From DTDR01 sp964505415 (GTDB lineage: Bacteria; Hydrothermota; Tepidihabitantia; Tepidihabitantales; DTDR01): 64,000 bases of DNA. The notes under the pieces were generated by a model. The model searched no databases. It saw only the letters and a program-made list of their open reading frames with translations, and was not told where the DNA came from. Positions 34,578 through 41,564 of this stretch are shown here, piece after piece (position 1 is the stretch's first letter; every line of letters begins with the position of its first letter). The stretch is from assembly GCA_964505415.1 (NCBI GenBank), contig CAZDHW010000005.1:1-64000 (forward strand), in the 5' to 3' direction. Made by a program: the position numbers and the translations under genes.

Positions 34578-35041
34578 TGAAAAAGATAGTTATTGGAATA
34601 TTTTTAATTCTTTTTTTTATTTTTTTAGCCTATTTCTTTAAAAACTATTTAAAAAGGCTATTAGCAAAGACCACCCTTCCCCCTAAGGTAATAAATTTAA
34701 TAAGTAATCTTCTTTTTTATTTAATTCTTTTTATCGCCTTTGTTTATATTCTTAGTTATTTCCAAGTAAATCTTATTGGTTTAATTGCTGGTTTAGGAAT
34801 TACCTCTTTTGTTATCAGTTTTGCGGTTAGGGACTTTCTCAGCAATGTTGTTGCCGGTATTATTTTGATGGTTATGCGACCTTTTAAAATTGGCGACCAG
34901 ATTATCATTCAAAATTTTGAAGGGATAGTAAAAAGTATTACCTTAAGATATATTATAATTGAAAGGAAAGACGGTGATAAAGTCTTAATCCCCACCAGTA
35001 ATACCTTAACCAGTCCAATTGTGGTTAAAAGTAAAGATTAA
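34577..35041 (+). CDS. short MscS-family mechanosensitive channel
   Basis: The 154-residue protein has an N-terminal membrane helix, a second helix (LLFYLILFIAFVYILSYF), the pore helix region GLIAGLGITSFVISFAVRDF and the start of the MscS beta domain (PFKIGDQIIIQNFEGIVKSI, LIPTSNTLTSPI). It would open under membrane tension. It is much shorter than classical MscS and lacks the C-terminal vestibule. It shares one base with the stop of surE. Confidence 0.88.
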   Translation: MKKIVIGIFLILFFIFLAYFFKNYLKRLLAKTTLPPKVINLISNLLFYLILFIAFVYILSYFQVNLIGLIAGLGITSFVISFAVRDFLSNVVAGIILMVMRPFKIGDQIIIQNFEGIVKSITLRYIIIERKDGDKVLIPTSNTLTSPIVVKSKD

Positions 35042-35049
35042 CTTCCTAA

Positions 35050-35077
35050 TTGACTTTTTTTTTCTTTAAATTATAAT
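35050..35077 (+). promoter_or_regulatory. promoter of tRNA-Gly
   Basis: TTGACT at 35050-35055 and TATAAT at 35072-35077 are 16 bases apart, ten bases before the tRNA. Confidence 0.75.
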
Positions 35078-35087
35078 AATTTAATCT

Positions 35088-35158
35088 GCGGGTATAGTGT
35101 AATGGTAGCACGAAGCCTTCCCAAGGCTTTAGTGGGGGTTCGAATCCCCTTACCCGCT
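35088..35158 (+). tRNA. tRNA-Gly (anticodon CCC)
   Basis: The acceptor arms GCGGGTA and TACCCGC pair perfectly. The D arm is GTGT/GCAC, the anticodon stem AAGCC/GGCTT encloses TTCCCAA with anticodon CCC at 35120-35122, and a normal T arm follows. CCA is not encoded. A protein gene starts eight bases later. Confidence 0.95.
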
Positions 35159-35166
35159 TGAAAATT

Positions 35167-35994
35167 ATGAGAAATTTAATAATTAGTATTTTTTTCTTTA
35201 TTTCTCAAACTTATTCTTTTAAAATCTTTTTTGATTATGATAATTGGGAATTAAAGGTTATTAAAGAACCCGCCGATACGGCAAAAGAAGATTGGAACTA
35301 TTTGGTAAAAAGTTACTTACGAACTTTGATTTATGATAGCGATAAGACCTTAGATGAGTTTTTACTTTTACATCCCCGTATTGAAAGAAAATTCAACCAT
35401 TTACCTTTAAATTGGCAAGAAAAAAGAAGAAGTTTTTTATCAGATGGTAGAGAAATTATTGAATATTCTTTGTCCTTAAAGCCGCTTTTTTCAATAATTC
35501 CTTTAAAAACCGGCACCGGAATACCGATCGGTCAACTTGCCTGTCCTTTATGTAAAAGACCTTGGCCTGAAGATTTACCTGTTCCGGAAGGAGTAAAACT
35601 TATCCCTTACGAGGAGCCCAATGTTTTTAAAGAAAATTATACGGGAATAATTATTGATGCTCGGCATTTATCATTAAAGCCAGTACTCTTTTTTAAGATT
35701 TATAACGAAGAATTAAAAGAGATTTATTCAGTTGCTTTTGCTGATTCTTTAAGTTTACTTTCCAATGGTCTTTGTTCTTATGTGAAAAGTTTGGAAGAGG
35801 CTTTCAAACATCCGAAAGCCGGTAATTTTCCCCTCTATATCTCGGCTTTAAAAATCACCGGTAAAAATAAATGTGACTTAATAATTGCTAATAAAGATGC
35901 TTTAACGCTCCATTCGTGTTTAAACAATATTAAATTATTAGAGAAATGTCGGGTGATAGTGGTTTATAAAGATGAGTTTACCTTTGAAAAATAG
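35167..35994 (+). CDS. exported protein of unknown function
   Basis: The 275-residue protein starts with a signal peptide (NLIISIFFFISQTYS). The centre has CPLCKRPWPEDLPVPEG, a CxxC pair, followed by YTGIIIDARHLSLKPVLFFK and IYSVAFADSLSL, a segment I recall from periplasmic proteins of the LPP20/FlgT-like group; that link is tentative. ATG 35167 is preferred to the upstream TTG, which lies inside tRNA-Gly. It overlaps the radical SAM gene by 23 bases. Confidence 0.65.
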   Translation: MRNLIISIFFFISQTYSFKIFFDYDNWELKVIKEPADTAKEDWNYLVKSYLRTLIYDSDKTLDEFLLLHPRIERKFNHLPLNWQEKRRSFLSDGREIIEYSLSLKPLFSIIPLKTGTGIPIGQLACPLCKRPWPEDLPVPEGVKLIPYEEPNVFKENYTGIIIDARHLSLKPVLFFKIYNEELKEIYSVAFADSLSLLSNGLCSYVKSLEEAFKHPKAGNFPLYISALKITGKNKCDLIIANKDALTLHSCLNNIKLLEKCRVIVVYKDEFTFEK

Positions 35995-36754
35995 TATCAT
36001 TTATGGTCCGGTAAAAAGTAAAAGACTTTCCCGCTCCTTGGGCATAAATATCATCTCTAGTAGCGAAAAAATTTGTAGTTTTAACTGTATTTACTGTCAA
36101 TATGGTTTAACTAAAAAGTTTAATAATGCTTTTATTCCGGTAAAAGAGGTGGAAGAAGCCTTGATCAATTTTTTTAAAAGTCCTCAGAAAATTGACTATT
36201 TAACTTTTTCCGGTAATGGCGAGCCGACGCTTCATCCAGAATTTGAAACAATTGTTAAAATAGTGAAAAAAATCAGGGATAAATTTGCTCCCCAAATACC
36301 TATTGCCCTGCTTTCTAATTCTTCTAATATTTTAAATCTTTCTTTAGAAACATTAAAAATGATTGATGTTAAAATTTTTAAATTAGATTGCGGTAATGAA
36401 GAACTTTTTCTTTTAATTAATCGACCCTTGGTAAAGATTACTTTTAAAGATATTGTGAAAGGTTTAAAAAAAATTGCCCAAAGGTTTCCAATAACAATTC
36501 AGACAATGTTTATTGATTTTAAAGAAAAAAATAATTATGAAGGAGAAGCCTTAAGAGATTATATTAAAGTTATTAAAGAAATAAAGCCGGCTTTTATTCA
36601 AATTTATTCTTGCGACCGACCAGTAGCAATAAATGGTGTGAAACCAATTAGTAATGAAAAATTGAAAGAATTGGCGGATCTTATAAATAAAAAAACAAAA
36701 ATTCTTTTAAGGGCCTATTTAAATGTTCCTTTAGAAGTTCGTTTAGGAGTTTAA
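35972..36754 (+). CDS. radical SAM protein
   Basis: The 260-residue protein has the iron-sulfur cluster motif CSFNCIYCQYG near residue 35, LTFSGNGEPTLHPEFE as the SAM-binding GxE segment, and a TIM-barrel-like remainder. It resembles the COG0731-type small radical SAM proteins, whose substrates are mostly unknown. The gene overlaps the upstream exported protein, and the following membrane-protein gene starts after a one-base gap. Confidence 0.88.
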   Translation: MSLPLKNSIIYGPVKSKRLSRSLGINIISSSEKICSFNCIYCQYGLTKKFNNAFIPVKEVEEALINFFKSPQKIDYLTFSGNGEPTLHPEFETIVKIVKKIRDKFAPQIPIALLSNSSNILNLSLETLKMIDVKIFKLDCGNEELFLLINRPLVKITFKDIVKGLKKIAQRFPITIQTMFIDFKEKNNYEGEALRDYIKVIKEIKPAFIQIYSCDRPVAINGVKPISNEKLKELADLINKKTKILLRAYLNVPLEVRLGV

Positions 36755-36755
36755 A

Positions 36756-37121
36756 ATGAAAATTTTGCATATTATTTTTTCCCTTTCAGTTTTAATATTG
36801 GGAATATTTTATCTTAAATTGGCAGTAGCGAAAGCCGGTATTTGGACCTATCCTTTTAAAAGATATCGTCAATTTTCTTTTTGGCTTTTCTTTTTGGCAT
36901 TAATTAGCTTTATTTTTGGGAAGTTCATAAAAGATGTTAAAAGAATGCCGGGGCATAATTTTTTAGGGATTTTAGTATTAATTATTTTACTTTTAAGTTT
37001 GATTTGGGAAGAGAGAAATTATAAAGGAAGATTATTACCGACACAAACTTTACAGCCCTATTTAACCTTATTGGGTTTATCTTTGATTATCGCCCAAATT
37101 TTTTTAGCGCTTTTTTCTTAA
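36756..37121 (+). CDS. small membrane protein of unknown function
   Basis: The 121-residue product has four predicted membrane helices, beginning ILHIIFSLSVLILGIFYLKL and ending LGLSLIIAQIFLALF. No family is recognised. It fits tightly between the radical SAM and nucleotidyltransferase-like genes, so it is probably expressed with them. Confidence 0.65.
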   Translation: MKILHIIFSLSVLILGIFYLKLAVAKAGIWTYPFKRYRQFSFWLFFLALISFIFGKFIKDVKRMPGHNFLGILVLIILLLSLIWEERNYKGRLLPTQTLQPYLTLLGLSLIIAQIFLALFS

Positions 37122-37124
37122 TTG

Positions 37125-38219
37125 ATGAAGCTTTTCTTATATTCCGATAAGAAAATAAAAAATTTTTTACCATTAACCTATTTAAGAAGTTTTTCCCAAT
37201 TGCGGCTCGGTTGTTTTAAGATTATTGACTATTTTAAATTTTTATTCCCCTTTTTAAAAGTTGAGGAGGCTTTTGAAAAGAAAAAAGAGAAAGGTCTTTA
37301 TTTTCTTGTCCGTTTTTTACCGCAAAAAAAGATTGAAGATTTTAACGAAAATCTTATCTTTAAATTTCAAAATCAAGTTGTTGGTTATCTGGTTGTTGAT
37401 GAAAAAGGAAAAACAAAAGAAAAAACTATTGACGGTTTTCTTTTAGAAAATCTTTGGGATTTGATTCGCTGCCAAAAAGAATTTTTTCCAATCTGGCAAA
37501 TACCTTTTCCCAAAGAGAATTTTTTAGACAATTTCTCTTTTAAAGTTTTTGGCAATAGGGAATTGGTCTTTATTTCTAAAACAGCAAAAATTTTGGGTGA
37601 TTTAATATTAAATACGGAAAAAGGTCCAATTATTATTGATGATGATGTTATTCTAAAAGGTTTTAATTATTTAGAAGGTCCTTTATATATTGATAAAAAA
37701 ACAGTGATTGATAATTGTAAAATCCGACCTTACACGACGATTGGTTATAATTGTCGGATTTCTGGAGAAATTGAGGCCAGTATCTTTTTAGATTTTGCAA
37801 ATAAACATCATGAAGGTTTTATTGGCCATGCTTACATCGGTGAATGGGTAAATCTCGGTGCTTTTACCAGTAATTCCGATTTGAAAAATAATTATTCAGA
37901 AATAAAAGTGAAAATTAAAAGAAAAGTTTATAATACGAAAATGTTGAAATTTGGTTGCGTTATCGGTGATCACACCAAAACCGCTATTGGTACTTTAATT
38001 CCTACCGGAGCTGTTTTCGGAATTTGTGTGAATATTAAAAAAGGCGGGCCTGCCCAAAAATTTTATCCCTCTTTTTATTGGGATAAAAATAAAAAATGGG
38101 AATTTAAAAAATTGGTAGCAACCATAAGAAAGATGATGGCAAGGAGAGAACAAACATTGACTGAAGAAGAGGTTAAGAAACTAAAAAAAATATATGAAGA
38201 TAAAAAAAGACCATTGTAG
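37125..38219 (+). CDS. GlmU-like sugar nucleotidyltransferase-family protein
   Basis: This 364-residue protein resembles the putative sugar nucleotidyltransferases of the GlmU family found in FCB bacteria. The N-terminal part starts LPLTYLRSFSQLRLGCFKI and lacks the standard GxGTR nucleotide-binding loop. The C-terminal half is a left-handed beta helix with repeats around GPIIIDDDVILKGFNYLEGP and HAYIGEWVNLGAFTSNSDL. It may transfer nucleotidyl or acyl groups to sugar phosphates; the exact reaction is unclear. ATG 37125 follows an in-frame TTG. Confidence 0.75.
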   Translation: MKLFLYSDKKIKNFLPLTYLRSFSQLRLGCFKIIDYFKFLFPFLKVEEAFEKKKEKGLYFLVRFLPQKKIEDFNENLIFKFQNQVVGYLVVDEKGKTKEKTIDGFLLENLWDLIRCQKEFFPIWQIPFPKENFLDNFSFKVFGNRELVFISKTAKILGDLILNTEKGPIIIDDDVILKGFNYLEGPLYIDKKTVIDNCKIRPYTTIGYNCRISGEIEASIFLDFANKHHEGFIGHAYIGEWVNLGAFTSNSDLKNNYSEIKVKIKRKVYNTKMLKFGCVIGDHTKTAIGTLIPTGAVFGICVNIKKGGPAQKFYPSFYWDKNKKWEFKKLVATIRKMMARREQTLTEEEVKKLKKIYEDKKRPL

Positions 38220-39093
38220 CTTTTCTTTAGGAATAGATATTGGTGGTACCAATATCAAAATGGGCATTGTAAAAGGGAATAAAATTATAAAGAAAAAGAT
38301 TTTGAAAACCGAAAAAGATTTGCCTAATAAGGAATTTGGTAAGTATTTAATTAATGCTATCAGAGATTTTATCAAAGGATACAAAATAGAAAAAATCGGT
38401 ATTGGTATTGCCGGTTATGTTGATTATCAACAAGGGGTTTTAAAATTTTCCCCCAATTTACCAAAATTAAAAAATTTCTTTTTAAAAAATTTTATAAATG
38501 AGAATTTAAAAATAAAAACCTTCGTTTTAAATGATGCTGATGCGGCAGCAATTGGTGAATATTTTTATCACCGGAAATATAGAAATTTGATTACCCTAAC
38601 CTTAGGCACTGGGGTTGGCAGTGGAATAATAATAAATAACAAACTAATTTATAATAGCGAATTTGGACACACAATTTTGATCCCCAACGGATTTTTATGT
38701 TCCTGCGGAAAAAGGGGATGTGTGGAAAGTTATTTAGGGAGTTCAGGAATTTTAAGGTTTGCTGAGAATTTATATAAAAGAAAAATAAAAGGATTAACTC
38801 CCAAAATAATTTTTAAAAAAGCAAAAGCGGGAGATAAAATTGCTTTAGCGATTATTAAAAAATATGGTTTTTATTTAGGAATTGCTTTAAGCAATTTAGC
38901 AAATATTTTTAATCCCGAAATTATTATTTTAAATGGTGGTCTTAGTAATATGGGTAATTTACTTTTAAAATTTACTAAACCCGTTTTAAAAGAAAATACT
39001 TTTTACCAGCCAAAGGTACACATCTCCAATTTGAAAACTAACGCGGGAATTATTGGTGCTCTCAATTTTGACAGTTTTGGCGGAGGTGGGTAG
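38194..39093 (+). CDS. ROK-family sugar kinase
   Basis: The 299-residue protein is a ROK-family kinase, possibly a glucokinase. Phosphate-binding motifs are LGIDIGGTNIKMGIV and LTLGTGVGSGIIINNK; the zinc-binding CSCGKRGCVESYLG is typical, and ILNGGLSNMG lies near the end. It overlaps the upstream gene by 26 bases. Its last 16 bases overlap the 3' end of tRNA-Sec on the other strand, so the final glycines are encoded by tRNA sequence. Confidence 0.88.
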   Translation: MKIKKDHCSFSLGIDIGGTNIKMGIVKGNKIIKKKILKTEKDLPNKEFGKYLINAIRDFIKGYKIEKIGIGIAGYVDYQQGVLKFSPNLPKLKNFFLKNFINENLKIKTFVLNDADAAAIGEYFYHRKYRNLITLTLGTGVGSGIIINNKLIYNSEFGHTILIPNGFLCSCGKRGCVESYLGSSGILRFAENLYKRKIKGLTPKIIFKKAKAGDKIALAIIKKYGFYLGIALSNLANIFNPEIIILNGGLSNMGNLLLKFTKPVLKENTFYQPKVHISNLKTNAGIIGALNFDSFGGGG

Positions 39094-39172
39094 GAATCGA
39101 ACCTACCACAAGCCTTTTGGGCTTGCGAGCGGGTTTGAAGCCCGTCAGGCACACCAGCACCCATCCACCTCC
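39078..39172 (-). tRNA. selC: selenocysteine tRNA (anticodon TCA)
   Basis: A 95-base minus-strand gene forms a tRNA with a long variable arm. The anticodon loop CTTCAAA carries TCA, between CGGG and CCCG. The acceptor begins GGAGGTGG and pairs with CCACCTCC, then discriminator G and an encoded CCA, giving the extended 8-bp stem expected of bacterial tRNA-Sec. The variable arm GCAAGCC/GGCTTGT and T arm TAGG/CCTA are visible. SelB is encoded at 53.1 kb, so UGA is read as selenocysteine in this organism. Confidence 0.93.
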
Positions 39173-39181
39173 ATTAAAAAA

Positions 39182-39209
39182 ATTATACAAAATATTTTCT
39201 CAAAATCAA
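39182..39209 (-). promoter_or_regulatory. promoter of tRNA-Sec
   Basis: On the minus strand TTGATT (39209-39204) and TATAAT (39187-39182) are 16 bases apart, nine bases before the tRNA. Confidence 0.6.
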
Positions 39210-39267
39210 GATAATGGTTTTATATAAATTATTGACACCAAATATCTGATTTTTTCCGTAACTATAT

Positions 39268-39295
39268 TTGACAATCTTTTGAAAATAATTATAAT
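39268..39295 (+). promoter_or_regulatory. promoter of the glycosyltransferase gene
   Basis: TTGACA at 39268-39273 and TATAAT at 39290-39295 are 16 bases apart. The -10 box ends five bases before ATG 39301, so the message is probably leaderless. Confidence 0.75.
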
Positions 39296-39300
39296 TAATC

Positions 39301-40014
39301 ATGGCGAAAACTTTAATTATTTTCCCTACTTATAACGAAGCGGAAAATATTAGAGATATTATTAAGGCAGTGTTAGCTATTTCTCCGGATATAGATGTTT
39401 TGGTGATTGATGACAACTCGCCCGATAAAACTTATGAGATTGTGGCCGAGATGGCAAAAGAAAATAAAAGAATAAATTTAATAAAAAGGGAAAGAAAATT
39501 GGGTTTAGGAACTGCCTATATTCTTGGTTTTAAATATGCTATTGAAAAAAATTATGATTACTGTTTTGAAATGGATGCCGATTTTTCCCATAATCCCCAG
39601 GATATACCAAGATTTTTGGCTTTGATGGATGAATATGATTTGGTAATTGGTTCTCGTTATATTTCGGGTATTTCGGTTGTTAATTGGCCATTAAAAAGGT
39701 TATTATTAAGTTATTTCGCCAATATCTACGCCCGAATTTTTACCGGCTGCCCGATAAAAGATTTGACCAGTGGTTTTAAATGTTATAAAGTATCGGCGCT
39801 TAAAAAAATTGATTTGGATAAATTAAAAATGGATGGTTATGCCTTTCAAATAGAAATCCACTGGCATTTTTGGAGAAATAATTTTAAGATAAAAGAAATT
39901 CCGATAATCTTTGTTGAAAGACGTTCTGGAGAAAGTAAGATGTCAAAGAGGATTATTAGGCAGGCCTTCTTTTTTGTTTTGAAGCTCTTCCTTAAACGCC
40001 TTTTCAATCTTTAA
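39301..40014 (+). CDS. polyprenol-phosphate mannosyltransferase-like family 2 glycosyltransferase
   Basis: The 237-residue enzyme resembles dolichol-phosphate mannose synthase. IIFPTYNEAENI and VLVIDDNSPDKTYEI bind the nucleotide sugar, FEMDADFSHNP is the DxD metal site, and LVIGSRYISGISVVNWP and FQIEIHWHFW are typical of this group. It has no C-terminal membrane helices. The end overlaps the GreA-domain gene on the other strand by 72 bases. Confidence 0.9.
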   Translation: MAKTLIIFPTYNEAENIRDIIKAVLAISPDIDVLVIDDNSPDKTYEIVAEMAKENKRINLIKRERKLGLGTAYILGFKYAIEKNYDYCFEMDADFSHNPQDIPRFLALMDEYDLVIGSRYISGISVVNWPLKRLLLSYFANIYARIFTGCPIKDLTSGFKCYKVSALKKIDLDKLKMDGYAFQIEIHWHFWRNNFKIKEIPIIFVERRSGESKMSKRIIRQAFFFVLKLFLKRLFNL

Positions 40015-41424
40015 AATCTGATACTTTTCGTTATTAAATTCAACAATATCACCGATTTTTTTATTAATAAACTTTTCGCCAAAAGGTGAATTATAAGCAA
40101 TAATTGTTTCCTTGCTTTCGTAGAGGGCAAAACGAACGTCAAAAGGGCCAAGAAGAAGAAATTCTCTTTCTTTTTCCGTATTTAATTCTTTTACTTTTAT
40201 TTTTGTCCCGGGCATTACCAAGCGATCGTCAATTTTTGAAAAGTCAATTGGACAAGCTACTTTTAATTCTTCGCTCAGAGCTTTTATCCAGTTTAAAAGT
40301 CGGTTTCTTTCTTCTTTGGCAATTTTATATTCATAATTTTCACTCAAATCGCCGTGGCTTCGTGCTTTCGCCAAATCTTCGGCATTTTTCTTTAATTTTT
40401 CATTTAGGATTTTCAATTCTTCTTTAGCCCTTTCAATTCCTTTTAGAGTGTGGTAAACAACTTTTTTACTTTCTTTTTCTAAGAGACTTTTTAAGGCTTC
40501 CTTTTCTTGTGGTTTAAAAACTGATAACGAAAGGATCCTTTCTTTAACTGCCAGAATTTCTTCTTCCCTTATTTTTTCTTCTTCCAAAATTTTAAAAAGC
40601 ATCTTTTTTAAAAAAGTAGTGTACCCTTTTCTTTCTTTCAAAGCCAGTAAATCGGCAATTCTTAAAATGATTTGGTAGATTTTAAACCTTTCTTTTAAAA
40701 GATTAAATTTATTTTTCAAAAGGTAAACAAATTCGTCAATCTTTTTTAGATAGGCATAAAAGATTTCTTCCACAGCCTCATCGGCAACCACAATTTTATT
40801 TTTTACCGTCGTTAATTTCCTTTCTTTCTTTGGTTGCTTTTTAGTTTCTTTGGGTTCTTCTTTGGTTAAAGAGAAGTTGTTAAAAACAAAATTTATTGGC
40901 AATTTAACAATTTTATCTTCATCAATTTTTTTTAATTCTACTTGGTCAAAAAGAAAATCATAATTAAGAATTTGATAAGGTGAATTTTCGTAATAGATAA
41001 TCTTACCGCAAGAAAAATTGTATAAAAAATTATCTAATTTGTTAAGAGCATTTAAAAAAGTATTTAATGGTGCATAAAAAATCTCTGCCTTTTCCAGAAA
41101 TTTTTTTTCGGTTTCTTCTTGATAGATTGTTTTTAAAATATTAACTGTCTCTTTCCTTAATTCTTCATTGGGATTTAATTCAAATAACTTTTTTAAAACT
41201 TTTAATAAATCTTCTTTTCTGTTTAAAGAATAAAAATAATCCTTGGCTAAACGCAAAAAGGTTAATTTTAAATCAATTCGGCTTTTAGGAAGCGCGTCGG
41301 TGATGGCTAAAATTAAAAGATAATTAATCTCTTTACTTTCAGTAAAAAGATTTAAAAGGTAGTTTTCTAATTCCGAAAAATTTTTCTGTTTTATGAAATT
41401 TTTTACTTCTTCCAGAAATTCCAT
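39943..41424 (-). CDS. GreA/GreB-domain protein with a long N-terminal extension
   Basis: The last 160 residues of this 493-residue protein match transcript-cleavage factor GreA: a coiled coil with LAKARSHGDLSENYEYKIAKEERN, whose acidic tip residues are typical, followed by an FKBP-like domain (IVEFNNEKYQILKI at the end). The first 330 residues are helical and repeat-like, unlike standard GreA of about 158 residues. It may rescue stalled RNA polymerase or be a specialised variant. ATG 41424 lies seven bases after a TATAAT box. Confidence 0.85.
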   Translation of the reverse strand: MEFLEEVKNFIKQKNFSELENYLLNLFTESKEINYLLILAITDALPKSRIDLKLTFLRLAKDYFYSLNRKEDLLKVLKKLFELNPNEELRKETVNILKTIYQEETEKKFLEKAEIFYAPLNTFLNALNKLDNFLYNFSCGKIIYYENSPYQILNYDFLFDQVELKKIDEDKIVKLPINFVFNNFSLTKEEPKETKKQPKKERKLTTVKNKIVVADEAVEEIFYAYLKKIDEFVYLLKNKFNLLKERFKIYQIILRIADLLALKERKGYTTFLKKMLFKILEEEKIREEEILAVKERILSLSVFKPQEKEALKSLLEKESKKVVYHTLKGIERAKEELKILNEKLKKNAEDLAKARSHGDLSENYEYKIAKEERNRLLNWIKALSEELKVACPIDFSKIDDRLVMPGTKIKVKELNTEKEREFLLLGPFDVRFALYESKETIIAYNSPFGEKFINKKIGDIVEFNNEKYQILKIEKAFKEELQNKKEGLPNNPL

Positions 41425-41431
41425 AGAAATA

Positions 41432-41460
41432 ATTATAGAAAGAATTGATATATTGGTCAA
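41432..41460 (-). promoter_or_regulatory. promoter of the GreA-domain gene
   Basis: On the minus strand TTGACC (41460-41455) and TATAAT (41437-41432) are 17 bases apart. The -10 box ends seven bases before ATG 41424, predicting a leaderless message. Confidence 0.7.
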
Positions 41461-41479
41461 GGTTTTGGAATTTAAAAAA

Positions 41480-41557
41480 GGCGTTTCTGGGCAATCTATT
41501 TTGAAGGGATGCCAGGCAAAAGGAGGAAGGAGTTATGAAGGGCTGCCCAGAAACGCC
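41480..41557 (-). terminator. terminator with perfect 14-bp stem and large loop
   Basis: GGCGTTTCTGGGCA at 41480-41493 pairs with TGCCCAGAAACGCC at 41544-41557, enclosing about 50 bases. On the minus strand TTTTTT follows the stem, seven bases after the stop of the secreted-protein gene, so it should end that transcript. The loop contains a second partial copy of the sequence around the right arm (TGAAGGG then TGCC). Confidence 0.65.
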
Positions 41558-41564
41558 ATCCTTT

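Noticed and set aside
39078..39172. tRNA-Ser or tRNA-Leu because of the long variable arm
   Set aside because: The anticodon is TCA and the acceptor stem is extended to eight pairs, which fits tRNA-Sec; selB is also present.
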